NCBI GenBank assembly: GCA_031963415.1
Contig: JASSUI010000001.1
Location: forward strand, 496,001-560,000
DNA: 64,000 bases
Direction: 5' to 3'
From: JASSUD01 sp031963415
GTDB taxonomy: Bacteria; Pseudomonadota; Gammaproteobacteria; Burkholderiales; Burkholderiaceae
The notes beneath the pieces were generated by a model. That model was given only the letters and a program-made list of their open reading frames with translations, did not search any database and was not told the origin of the DNA. Both the position numbers and the translations under genes were made by a program. The first letter of the stretch is position 1. Every line of letters starts with the position of its first letter. Of the stretch, positions 18,799 through 28,400 are shown one piece after another.

Positions 18799-19244
18799 TA
18801 CAGTTCACACAGAACTGCGCTTGACGCATTTAATTAAGGCAAAAATTACCCCAACGAGAGTTTTCGCCACCAGCTTTCACTGTACTAAAGTAACAGGCTG
18901 GCTACAGCATTCCTTTATCAAATCAGGGGATTTTTTGAAAATTCTGGGTGAGTTCCTAGATATGTTCAAAGTCGTTCGAAAGACTAGCGTAAAGATGTAA
19001 TCCCATTAGATTGGGATAGGGTTAGTTGAGTTACATGATTACCATTAAGATAATCTCCCTATTTCTTATCAATGCGCCGAAAAATAGGTGAAATTACTCA
19101 TCGTTTATATATTTCTTTATTGAGTTAATAGGTAGCTAAAAGTTCAGCTTGAATGCTTCTGCTAAACAGGTCGAAATTTTTTAAACAGATAAAAAGCAGG
19201 CATAGCTTAAATATGCTTCACTCCTGTTCTGACGATACTGCTCT
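18799..19244. other. Divergent spacer between rpoS and the arnA-like gene
   Basis: About 450 bp with no gene. It must hold promoters for both directions. No consensus sigma-70 pair, operator or repeat-family member was assigned. Confidence 0.35.
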
Positions 19245-20210
19245 ATGGCTATCCGTGCCGTCGTTTTTGCCTACCATGATGTAGGTGTACGTTGTTTAAA
19301 AGTACTACAAGCATCAGGCGTCGAGATTGCGCTCGTAGTCACGCATGAAAATCAAGCAAATGAGAATTGTTGGTTTGAGTCCGTTGCAGCGCTCGCAACG
19401 ACTCGCGGATGGCCTTTGCATAAAACCTCGGAGGCAAACAGCCCTTCACTTTTAAAAATGATAAAGGAGACTTCTGCAGATTTTATTTTCTCTTTTTATT
19501 ATCGCCAGTTACTCAGTTCTGAAATCTTGCAACATGCAAGACGAGGTGCTTTCAATATGCATGGTTCGCTTCTGCCGCATTACCGAGGCTGCGCTCCTGT
19601 AAATTGGGCGATTCTGCACGGAGAAAAGCGTACCGGAGCGACTTTACATGAAATGACTGCGCGTCCAGATGCTGGGGCAATTATTGCGCAAACCGCAGTG
19701 TCTATTCTGCCGGATGAGACAGCTGTTCAAGTCATGCATAAGGTCGCGCTAGCAACGGAGACGACGCTTAGGAAAGCTTTACCTGATTTGATTGCAGGCA
19801 GGGCGGTGCGCATTCCCAATCGATTAGAACAGGGTAGCTATTTTAGGCGACGCACCATTGAAGACGGCCGTATCGACTGGCAGGCTTCCGCCCAAGATGT
19901 GTATAACCTTATACGCGCTGTGGCCCCTCCATATCCAGGTGCTTTTACTGAAATGGCCGAGCATCGTTTTATTATTGGCGCAGCACATCTGCTTGACGCT
20001 AAAACAAGCCAGCAATACCAGAACACACGCTTTGACAATGGCGGTGACTCTTTGGGCTTACAAATTCATAATAACGGTTTCGTTGCACGCTGCGGGGATG
20101 GGGGAGTTATTTTGGTGCAGACCTTATTCCACGAGGGCCGTGCAATTAGTCCATCTAATTTTGTAAAGCTTATGGGCAGAAGCAATGCTTATGGAACCTT
20201 GGCTGCGTAG
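19245..20210 (+). CDS. arnA: ArnA-type formyltransferase
   Basis: 321-aa stand-alone formyltransferase matching the N-terminal domain of ArnA, which formylates UDP-L-Ara4N in the pathway that adds aminoarabinose to lipid A. Visible are the N10-formyl-THF binding and catalytic segment (FNMHGSLLPHYRGCAPVNWA, containing the catalytic His, plus the Asp in ARPDAGAIIAQ) and a C-terminal domain. The dehydrogenase half of fused ArnA is absent. It is followed 145 nt later by an ArnD-like gene. Other formyltransferases such as Fmt are similar, but the ArnD neighbour favours Ara4N. Confidence 0.85.
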   Translation: MAIRAVVFAYHDVGVRCLKVLQASGVEIALVVTHENQANENCWFESVAALATTRGWPLHKTSEANSPSLLKMIKETSADFIFSFYYRQLLSSEILQHARRGAFNMHGSLLPHYRGCAPVNWAILHGEKRTGATLHEMTARPDAGAIIAQTAVSILPDETAVQVMHKVALATETTLRKALPDLIAGRAVRIPNRLEQGSYFRRRTIEDGRIDWQASAQDVYNLIRAVAPPYPGAFTEMAEHRFIIGAAHLLDAKTSQQYQNTRFDNGGDSLGLQIHNNGFVARCGDGGVILVQTLFHEGRAISPSNFVKLMGRSNAYGTLAA

Positions 20211-20355
20211 TCGTTGTAGCAAGGGATGTCTTTCAGCTAATACAAAAGATACGGGTCATCAGATTTACTTATCCTGCCGCTTCCGTTTTTTTTAGCGTTC
20301 TCTCATATAAATAGAAATATAGAAGCATACCTTCAACAATTAAGATCATTCTGTT

Positions 20356-21267
20356 ATGGCCCGTATTGCACTGAAAATTGATGTAGATACGTTAATAGGT
20401 ACTCAAAAAGGGGTACCTACTCTTCTTACGAGTTTAGAGCGTGTTCAAGCAGGAGCAACCTTTTTATTTAGTTTAGGGCCAGACCATACAGGATGGGCAT
20501 TGCGGCGCGTTTTCCAACCGGGCTTTTTGCAAAAGGTTTCACGCACCTCAGTATTAAAGCATTATGGTTTACGTACGCTTTTTAATGGAGTGTTATGGCC
20601 CGGTCCAGATATTGGGTGTCGGGCACAAATCCAGATGAAAACGGTGCGAGATGCGGGATTTGAATGTGGAATTCATGCTTGGGATCATGTCTATTGGCAA
20701 GACCATGTGCGCCATCGTGACAATCAATGGACAGTTAGGCAAATGCGAAAAAGTTATACACGATTTTTAGAAATTTTTGGCACACCGCCTACGACTCATG
20801 GGGCCGCAGGTTGGCAAATGAATACAGCGGCCTTTTTGCAAATTGACGCATGGGACATAAGGTATGCGTCAGATGGAAGAGGAACGGGACCATACCGACC
20901 CGTAATCAACAATACGGCTTTAAATCATGTACAGTTACCTACAACTTTGCCGACTTTTGATGAAATATTAGGAGTAGAAGGGCTAGACGCCTCAGAAGTC
21001 GTACAAAAATTACTTGTCCGAACAGATCCTATAGCTAATAAAGATGAAGTACCTGACCAAGTGTTTACGCTACATGCAGAGCTTGAGGGGCAAAAGCTGA
21101 ATGCAGCTTTTGAAAATTTACTGAAAGGGTGGCGCGCGCAAGGTCATACCTTAATATCATTAGCAGACTACTATGCCGGCCTTAATCTTGATGCGTTGCC
21201 TACCTCTCCCATTTCTTGGGGAGCAGTGGCAGGGCGCTCAGGAGAGCTTATCGTACAGGCGCTTTAA
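20356..21267 (+). CDS. arnD: ArnD-like polysaccharide deacetylase
   Basis: 303-aa NodB-type deacetylase that would remove the formyl group from undecaprenyl-phospho-Ara4FN. Metal and catalytic motifs are IALKIDVDT (DxD-like) and CGIHAWDHVYWQDH (HxxxH-like), with THGAAGWQMN as motif 3. With the formyltransferase upstream it forms a partial Ara4N set; arnB, arnC and the UDP-glucuronate decarboxylase are not in the window. A decayed repeat and IS remnants follow. Confidence 0.87.
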   Translation: MARIALKIDVDTLIGTQKGVPTLLTSLERVQAGATFLFSLGPDHTGWALRRVFQPGFLQKVSRTSVLKHYGLRTLFNGVLWPGPDIGCRAQIQMKTVRDAGFECGIHAWDHVYWQDHVRHRDNQWTVRQMRKSYTRFLEIFGTPPTTHGAAGWQMNTAAFLQIDAWDIRYASDGRGTGPYRPVINNTALNHVQLPTTLPTFDEILGVEGLDASEVVQKLLVRTDPIANKDEVPDQVFTLHAELEGQKLNAAFENLLKGWRAQGHTLISLADYYAGLNLDALPTSPISWGAVAGRSGELIVQAL

Positions 21268-21316
21268 TTTTTTTATGCACCTCTTATGCAGCAGAAGGTT
21301 ACCCACAACTATATAA

Positions 21317-21497
21317 GAGCCTGTTCAAAATCTCAAAGAAGAGTGTTTTGTGAGGTTATTAGCCGTCACGTTGGGGTTCGTACCTCACCCCAACCTACAA
21401 AATTTGCCGAAAAGTCGTAGGTTGGGGTGACAAAGGAACCCCAACATGAGCCTATACAAGCCTCTAACTCGCTTTTTTAAAAGATTATGAACAGATA
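21317..21497. mobile_element. MITE-like element, family B (after arnD)
   Basis: Starts GAGCCTGTTCAAAATCTC after TAA and ends near GATTATGAACAGATAC (diverged). The interior holds the GTTGGGGTTCGTACCTCACC inverted repeat. Confidence 0.7.
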
Positions 21498-21509
21498 CCG
21501 TCTTAAACT

Positions 21510-21749
21510 TCAAGCGGTAATTAAATAATGTTGATCATAAGGTGTTTGATTTTTAATCACCCCAAAGCAAAGGTGAACGAGCTTACGCATACAGGCACCA
21601 AGCGCAGTCATTTTGGTTTTGCCTTTTTTGAGTAATCGTTCGTAGAGTGCTTTGACGTGAGGGTTATATCGAATAGCGGTGATAGAGGCCATATACAGCT
21701 TGGCACGTAGCGCAGGATTCCCGGCTTTAGAAAGCTTGGGCCGGCCTAA
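21510..21749 (-). pseudogene. IS110-family transposase remnant (C-terminal part)
   Basis: About 75 residues match the C-terminal transposase_20 part of IS110-type enzymes (SKAGNPALRAKLYMASITAI, KMTALGACMRKLVHLCFGV). The 5' part is missing: the fragment is cut at 21749 by the IS5-family element and the sequence beyond that element is an IS66 relic, not IS110. Confidence 0.75.
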
Positions 21750-21792
21750 GAGCCTGTTTAGCATTTAATGCAAATCTGAGATACTCATTGCG

Positions 21793-22149
21793 ATGAGAAA
21801 TACTGCAAGAGTAATACAGATGAGAAAAGCATACCCAAGTGACGTAAGCCGCGAACAGTTTGAAGTGATTCGTCCGCTGCTGGAAGGCGCGAAAAAGAAG
21901 CGTCGTGCGCGGAAGTTCGACCTGTACGATATATTTTGTGCGATTACGTATCTGTTGAAGAGCGGTTGCCAGTGGCGGATGTTACCGAGCGATTTTCCCA
22001 AGTGGCAAGTGGTGTATTTCCATTACCGTCATTGGATGAAGGTATCCTCGGATGAACCAAGCCTGCTAGAGCAGGCTTTAAAAAAATGTAGTTGGCGCGG
22101 TCCGTATAAAACGGGGGCGGAGCGCCAAGACAAGCTTCTGTATAGTTGA
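21793..22149 (+). CDS. IS5-family transposase, N-terminal frame (orfA)
   Basis: 118-aa DUF4096-type N-terminal region (REQFEVIRPLLEGAKKKRRA, ITYLLKSGCQWRMLPSDFPK). The transposase continues in another frame: reading the second frame back from DSQSVKNT gives the family-typical KTSFCIVDSQ, so the switch must lie upstream, between the A7 run near 22078 and about 22110. It may be programmed frameshifting or a mutation. Confidence 0.85.
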   Translation: MRNTARVIQMRKAYPSDVSREQFEVIRPLLEGAKKKRRARKFDLYDIFCAITYLLKSGCQWRMLPSDFPKWQVVYFHYRHWMKVSSDEPSLLEQALKKCSWRGPYKTGAERQDKLLYS

Positions 22150-22609
22150 TTCCCAAAGCGTGAAGAATACGGATACCGCAAAGGCGAAAGGGTACGATGC
22201 GGGAAAAAAAGTATCCGGTATCAAGCGCCATATTCTTGTGGATACGCAAGGGTTTGCTCATACAATGGCGATAACGACCGCCAATGTGACGGATCGTGCC
22301 GGGGCGCTCATCGCGGTTGAGCGTAGCCATGAGGCCCTCTGCGAAGTGAAGGCTGTCTTGGCGGATAGTGGCTATACGGGACGGCCTTTTGCGCAAGCGA
22401 TTCACGAAAAACTGGGTGCTTCTGTACAGATTGCCAAACGCCATGAGTTGCATACTTTTGCGGTGCTGCCTCAGCGTTGGGTCGTAGAGCGCTCGTTCGC
22501 CTGGCTTGAGAAATACCGACGATTATGGAAAAACTGTGAGCGTAAACTCAATACCAGCTTGCAGTTTCTACACCTCGCTTTTTTAGTATTACTTCTTAAG
22601 AAATACTAA
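22115..22609 (+). CDS. IS5-family transposase, catalytic frame (orfB)
   Basis: Contains the DDE core: first Asp in IVDSQSVKNTD, second in AVLADSGYTG, Glu in VVERSFAWLEKYRR. It has no independent start with a good ribosome site (a GTG at 22160 is the first in frame past the first Asp), so expression probably depends on frameshifting from orfA. The start given is approximate. The shift needed is +1 (or -2) relative to orfA. Confidence 0.8.
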   Translation, partial: GRSAKTSFCIVDSQSVKNTDTAKAKGYDAGKKVSGIKRHILVDTQGFAHTMAITTANVTDRAGALIAVERSHEALCEVKAVLADSGYTGRPFAQAIHEKLGASVQIAKRHELHTFAVLPQRWVVERSFAWLEKYRRLWKNCERKLNTSLQFLHLAFLVLLLKKY

Positions 22610-22639
22610 ACAGGCTCTAAGAATTTTCTTAGTCAGCAT

Positions 22640-22782
22640 GTAATCCTCCCAGTTCGACACATGCGCTAACCACTGTGCTCGCCTTTCCTCTTGTTCTGCT
22701 TTGTACATACTCTTCCCTTTAAATTCAGGAAGATTGACTCAAGGGGGCTTAGCTCTTCAAGGTGGGACGGCTGCCCGCTTAC
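22640..22782 (-). mobile_element. IS66-family end relic 1
   Basis: Encodes about 22 residues of an IS66 TnpA start (KAEQEERRAQWLAHVSNWE), followed outward by GACTCAAGGGGGCTTAGC and an IS66-type terminus reading GTAAGCGGGCAGCCGTCCCA inward from 22782. It matches the right end of the complete IS66 copy at 29807-32273 and lies 49 bp beyond the stop of the first NACHT-HEAT gene. Confidence 0.75.
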
Positions 22783-22831
22783 AATGAGACGGCCAATCAT
22801 TGAATTTATATTTTTATTAACACGCTCTTAA

Positions 22832-23455
22832 TCATGAAAGCCGACTAATCAAAAATTGGCCAGTTTTCTTGCTGGGAAGAAGAGGCATGCCAGCAGCCCG
22901 CTGGGCTTGTTGAACCACTAGCTTGAATGCCTCTTCTTTTTCTTTACCACTAAAAGGAACGACCTGCAGACCCTTGGCGTTATAAAAACACAAAACGCCA
23001 TCCTGAATGTAGAAAGGCTCAATTTGATCAGAACGTTGTTTAAGTAAGTATTCTTTATAGATTAACTCCATTTCCTGCCGATTAAGCGTGGGCAATAAAC
23101 GATAGAGCGTCCAGCGGTGCTTATCTAACACCTCAACTGCAGCTCGCCTCACAGACTGGCCCTCGTCCTTTATGAATGCGATCAAAGCGTTAAGCGCCGA
23201 AGCCGATAACGAAGATTGCCGGCTTAACGCCTTAGTCACGTTATACCTCACAGACCAATTCTCGCTCTTTATCGAAGCGACCAAGGCATCAAGCGCCGAG
23301 TCCGAGACCGATAATGAGGATTGCTGGCCCAGCACCTCCGCTGCAGCCTCCCTCACGGACTTGATATCATGCTCCAGCAACGCAACCAAAGCATTAAGCG
23401 CTGAGGGCGGTAACGAAGCGTGCTGGCTCAACACCTCAGCCGCAGCATTCCTCAC
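22832..23455 (-). pseudogene. 3' fragment: terminal HEAT repeats and C-terminal cap
   Basis: About 207 residues: four HEAT units (AAAEVLSQHASLPPSALNAL and similar) and a C-terminal cap with IEPFYIQDGVLCFYNAKG, which parallels PPLYIQDNQLYFYTTTG at the end of the paralogue. It is cut off from its upstream part by the IS21-family element; any translation would need a new start. Confidence 0.88.
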
Positions 23456-23544
23456 GTGTCATCAGCGGATATAAACTGATACACCTCAGCGATTGAAAAT
23501 TGATACAGCGACTTGAGAAGATAGCGGCATTTATTGGTGCTGCG

Positions 23545-24630
23545 TTGATAAGCCAAGAGGCGTATGTGGAAATAAAGTTGTTAAAAAGGCATGGCAAAAG
23601 TCTGCGTCAGATTGCCAAGGAAGTGGGGTGTTCGGTGAATACGGTACGTCGTCATTTAGAGGTTTCGGAGAAACCGAAATATGAGCGGCATGAGAAGCGT
23701 GAACGTAAGCTAGAGGCGTATGAGAGCTACCTGCGAGCACGCCAGGAGTCGGCAAAGCCGTTATGGATACCAGCGACCGTGCTGTATCGAGAAATAACAG
23801 GGAAAGGTTATACAGGGGGGATGAGTCAACTCAGAGCGTTTCTGCGTACATTAAAGCCGAATCAAACAGAGGAGCCGGTAGTTAGATACGAGACGGCGGC
23901 TGGAGAGCAAATGCAGGTGGATTGGGTCGAATTTCGTAAAGCGAAGGATCCCCTCTATGCTTTTTGCGCGACGCTGGGTTATAGCCGGGCGAGTTACGTC
24001 GAGTTTGTAACCGATATGAAGATCGAGACGCTGATTAAGTGCCACCAGAGCGCATTTGAAACATTGGGTGGGGTGGTAAAGCAGGTTCTGTACGACAATA
24101 TGAAGACGGTCGTGATCGAGCGCGACGCTTATGGCGTGGGAGAGCATCGCTACCACGCTGCATTTTTAGATTACGCCAAACATAGCGGATTTCTCATCAA
24201 GCTATGTCGGCCGTACCGTGCCAAAACCAAAGGCAAAGTAGAACGCTTCAATGGTTATCTACGCCGTTCGTTTTATGTCCCGTTGGTTAGCCAACTCAGC
24301 CAGGCGGGGTTGAAGCTGGATGCGCTGACGGCCAATATTGAAGTCAGACACTGGCTTGAAGAGGTTGCAAATGAGCGTATTCACGGTACGACCCAAGTCA
24401 AGCCCAAAGAGCGGCTTGAGGAAGAACGTCAATACCTACAAGCGCTCCCCAAGCCATGGCGAGGAGAGATTGCGGCAGCCCGGCCACAAGGTAAAAGTGC
24501 GCCCATCCCACAAGGTGCTGAGCGACCAGCAGCAGTGATGGAGCAACTCGCTCAGAAAGTACCTGCGCAGCATGCGTTGGGCGTGTACGAGCGCTTACTG
24601 CAACAGGTTGCGCAGGGAGTCGCAGCATGA
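23545..24630 (+). CDS. istA: IS21-family transposase IstA
   Basis: About 361 aa: an HTH domain (LRQIAKEVGCSVNTVRRHLE), then an rve/DDE integrase core (MQVDWVEFRKAKDPLYAFCA, LYDNMKTVV, KGKVERFNGYLRRSF). The frame is open from TTG 23500, but that codon lies inside the terminal repeat array, so TTG 23545 (ISQEAYVEIKLL follows) is preferred. It works with IstB, encoded immediately downstream. Confidence 0.9.
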   Translation: MISQEAYVEIKLLKRHGKSLRQIAKEVGCSVNTVRRHLEVSEKPKYERHEKRERKLEAYESYLRARQESAKPLWIPATVLYREITGKGYTGGMSQLRAFLRTLKPNQTEEPVVRYETAAGEQMQVDWVEFRKAKDPLYAFCATLGYSRASYVEFVTDMKIETLIKCHQSAFETLGGVVKQVLYDNMKTVVIERDAYGVGEHRYHAAFLDYAKHSGFLIKLCRPYRAKTKGKVERFNGYLRRSFYVPLVSQLSQAGLKLDALTANIEVRHWLEEVANERIHGTTQVKPKERLEEERQYLQALPKPWRGEIAAARPQGKSAPIPQGAERPAAVMEQLAQKVPAQHALGVYERLLQQVAQGVAA

Positions 24631-25421
24631 ATTTACAGCACGAAAGGATTACCAGCCTGTGTGGTGCATTGAATCTGCCGTTTGTAGCCCAGAGCTATGG
24701 CGCTGCCGTACAAAACGCGGCCAAGCAGGAAACTGCCTACAGCGATTTCTTGGAGGAGCTGCTTAAGACAGAAGTGGCTGGGCGTAAGGTTAGGCAACAA
24801 AATATGCTGACCAAGATGGCAGGTTTCCCAGCCATCAAGACACTTGAGGATTTCAATTACGACTTTGCCAAAGGAGTCAAAAAGGCCCAGATAGAAGAAT
24901 TGGCAGGATTAGGATTTGTAGAGCGCAGTGAGAACATGGTGCTGATTGGTCCCAGTGGCGTCGGCAAGACCCATTTGGCTATTGCATTGGGCTATCGAGC
25001 TGCACAAGCCGGTATTAAAACCCGTTTTACTACCGCTGCCGACCTCATGCTGTTGCTGACAACCGCGTATCGCCAAAACAATATGAAGGCGACTTTGCAC
25101 CGGGCAATCAAAGCTTACCGACTAATGATTATTGACGAGGTAGGCTACGTGCCAATGAACCGGGAGCAAGCCAACCTGTTCTTCCAGGTGATCGCCTCAC
25201 TGTACGAGAAAAGTAGTGTCATCGTCACGAGCAATTTACCCTTTGGTCAGTGGGATACGACATTTGCACAGGATACAACGCTGACAGCAGCATTGCTGGA
25301 TCGGTTATTACATCACGCGCATGTTGTGCCGATCGCGGGCGAAAGCTACCGACTCAAGCATCAGCGCCAAGCTGGATTAATACATCCTGCTATCACGGAG
25401 AAGGCGTCGAAAGCAAAGTGA
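24627..25421 (+). CDS. istB: IS21-family helper ATPase IstB
   Basis: 264-aa DnaC-like AAA+ ATPase that directs IstA to target DNA. Walker A GPSGVGKTHLA (near residue 112), Walker B LMIIDEVGYVPM, sensor IVTSNLPFGQW. It overlaps istA by 4 nt (ATGA). It appears intact. Confidence 0.94.
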   Translation: MNLQHERITSLCGALNLPFVAQSYGAAVQNAAKQETAYSDFLEELLKTEVAGRKVRQQNMLTKMAGFPAIKTLEDFNYDFAKGVKKAQIEELAGLGFVERSENMVLIGPSGVGKTHLAIALGYRAAQAGIKTRFTTAADLMLLLTTAYRQNNMKATLHRAIKAYRLMIIDEVGYVPMNREQANLFFQVIASLYEKSSVIVTSNLPFGQWDTTFAQDTTLTAALLDRLLHHAHVVPIAGESYRLKHQRQAGLIHPAITEKASKAK

Positions 25422-25480
25422 GTATAGGTACAGGGGTGTATCAGTTTTAAATCGCTGATCACTGAAAAACTGTATCAATT

Positions 25481-28400
25481 TTAAATCGCTGTTGACATCA
25501 CGGACATTTCCTTATCTTTCAGCAACTCAGTTAAGGCTTTAAACACCGAGGGCGATAGCAACGACTGCTTGCCTAACAACTTAACGGTATGCTCCCTGAC
25601 ATACGAACGCTTATCATCCATCGATGTGACCAAGACCTCAAATGCCGGAGTTGATAGCAAGGATGGCTCGACTAATGCCTCGGCCGCAGCGTACCTCACG
25701 TCCTTGTCCTCATGGTTCATTAAAGCGGTCAAGGCATCAAGCGCCGAAGCCGATAACAAAGATTTCTGACTTAACACCATAGTCGCAGCGCGCCCCACGC
25801 TTAGGTCTTTGTCCTTCATCAATGCAAGCAAGGCGTCAAGCGCCTTATCCGGCAACGAGGATTGCTGACTTAACACCATAGTTGCAGCGCCCCTTGCATC
25901 GCTATCCTTGCCCTTTATTAATTCGATCAAGGCATCAAGCGCTGAGGGTGGTAACGAAGGCTGTTTGCCTAGCGCCTCAATCACGGCAAGCCTAACCGAT
26001 TTGTCCTTTGTCAATTCGATCAAAGCGCCAAGCGCTGCTGAAGTCTGCGACAAGGACTGTTGGCCTAACGCTTTAACTGCGGCTAGCCTGGCGCCCTTAT
26101 ACTCGCCCTTTGCCAACTCGATCAAAGTGTCAAGCGCTGCTGAAGTCTGTGGCAAGGACTGCTGGCCTAACGCCTCAACCGCAGCGAGCTTCACATCCTT
26201 GTACTCACTCTTGGTCAACTCGATCAAAGCGCCAAACGCGGAGGTCGGCAACGAAGCTTGCTTGTCTAACACCCAAGTCGCAGTGCTTCTCACAGCCTTA
26301 AGGTCGCTCTTCATCAACTCGATCAAGGCAGCGAGTGCTGAGACAGGTAATGACGATTGCTTGCCTAAAGCCTCAGCCGCAGCGTCCCTCACAGACTTAA
26401 TGGCGTGCTTCATCAACTCGATCAAGGCAGCGAGTGCTGAGATTGGTAATGAAGATTGCTTGCCTAACGCCTCAGCCGCAGTGCGCCTCACGCCATTGTT
26501 TTCATTCTTCGTCAACGCAATCAAGGCATCAAACATCGAGACTTTGAATAAACGTTGCTTACCCAGCGCCCCAGCCGCAACACGCTTCACGTTATCGTTT
26601 TTATCCTTTGTCAACGCGATCAAGGCATCAAACGCCGACTCCGTTAATGAAGGCCACCGCTCTAACGCCTCAGCCACGGCGTACCTGACGCCATCGTCTC
26701 CATCCTTCGCCAAGGCAACCAAAGCATCAAACACCAAGGGTGGCAATGAAGACGCCCGGCCTAATGCCTCAACCGTGCCTTGCTTTACATTCTTGTCATC
26801 GTCCTTCATCAGCTTGATCAAAGCGTTGAGCACCCAGTCCGGTAACGGAGACTGCTTAACTAACACCTTAGCCGCAGCGCATCTTATGTCCTTATCCCCA
26901 TCTTTTATCAAGGTAACCATCGCCTCAAGCACCGAGGGTGGCAACGAAGAAGATTTACCTAACGCTTTAGTCGCTTCCTCTCTCACGGACCATTTCTTGT
27001 CCCTCGTCAACGCGACCAAGATGTCAAGTGCCCAGAGCGGTAATGAAGATTGTTGGCCTAACACCTTAGCCACATCGCGCTTCACGTCTTCGCTCCCGTC
27101 TGTCGTCAACGTGATCAGGGCCTCAAACACTGCCGGTACCGATGCGTGCTTGACTAACGAGTCAAGCAAGGTTCGCCTTACACCGCGCTGGTCCTTGCCC
27201 TTCATCAAAGCCATCAGGGCCTCAAGCACTGGGGGCGATAATGAAGATTGTTGGCTTAATGCTTTAGCCGCAGCGGACTTCACGTCCCAATATTTATTCC
27301 TCGTCAACTCAATCAAAGCCTCAAGCACCGAAACGGGTAACGAGGACTTGCCTAACGCCTCAATCGCGGCGAGCCTCAAACTCAAGCTTCCCATCGTCAT
27401 CAATGCGCTTAAAGCTTGAGCGGTTGCATCGGATAAGACGGAACGTTGTCTACAAGCGCGTGCAATGATTAGCTTTGTGTTTTCGGACCTAGCCTCCCGC
27501 AAGCACTCGTACAATAAGGATTCCGGCAATGTCAACGAGTACGCCAGCGTGTTTTCATATATGCCTAGCTTATCGATCTCCAGTTTCAGCCATTGCCCCA
27601 AACCCTGCTCTAGCCTATTGCGAATCTCCGGAGATAACCCCGTCTCCGTATCACCGGAGGCTTCGTGGAGATTGTTCATGATCAGGTGTTGATGTGTGAC
27701 ACCGAACAAATCTCGGGGCTCGGCTTCCAGCACCGTGAAGAAGCGATTCAGCGCTTCTCCACGTAACAGCCCCGAAACAAACCGCCAAAAAATCTCATAG
27801 CGCGGATTGTATTTATGTTGGCGAACTAACGCTTCTGGGGCAGCTTTCGTCCATTGCTTGGAATCAATCGATAATAAGGCAATCTGCTGGCCCGTTTCCC
27901 AACACTGTACAAAATGCTTAGCCGCGAAGAATTCCTGAAACGTAAGGTGCATGAAGTGATAGCTGGGTTGCCCTTTCTCAGCATTATCCGTATGGAGGAA
28001 CGAGAGTTTTTTGAGGTTATCTTCTAACGTAATAGGTAGATCCACGCCTTGCGTTTCAAGTTGCTCAAGCAAGGCATCCAAATCAAGATCCTTGAACTCA
28101 ATTTGATTACGCTGTAATCCTCTAAAAGCTAGGGTACTCAAAAAGTTCTGTTCGGTTTTCACCAATTTCTCTATACGAGATGGCCTTTTCAACGCATTAA
28201 CCTGGCTCTCAGTGATTGGCTTCCCCGCTTCCGACTTACCCAACCAGAGAATATCCTTGCGCCATAATTTGTTGACTATGGCTTGATATAACGCAGTGAC
28301 CGTCACCATGCCTTGAGTTTGTTGCTGTAGACGCTTGATTTCGTCCCAACTGTAGCAAAGCGCATCCAATTGGATTGGCACATTGACCAGACTTTGGATA

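Larger units (their letters stand above)
21750..22617 (+). mobile_element. IS5-family (IS427-like) insertion sequence
   Basis: 868 bp bounded by 17-bp terminal repeats (GAGCCTGTTTAGCATTT at the left; the right end reads GAGCCTGTTTAGTATTT inward). TAA is duplicated at both borders (21747-21749, 22618-22620). Two frames (below) encode a DDE transposase. The termini resemble those of the small repeats scattered through the window. Confidence 0.92.
23457..25497 (+). mobile_element. IS21-family insertion sequence
   Basis: 2041 bp from TGTCATCAGCGG to GCTGTTGACA, flanked by the direct repeat TCACG (23452-23456 and 25498-25502). Multiple internal copies of the TGATACA-type motif near both ends are typical IS21 transposase sites. 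It carries istA and istB with a 4-nt overlap. Confidence 0.95.

Noticed and set aside
25569..27419. Long plus-strand frames opposite the HEAT region (up to 503 codons)
   Set aside because: They are antisense shadows produced by the repetitive codon pattern of the HEAT gene; sequence is low-complexity with no recognisable domain.
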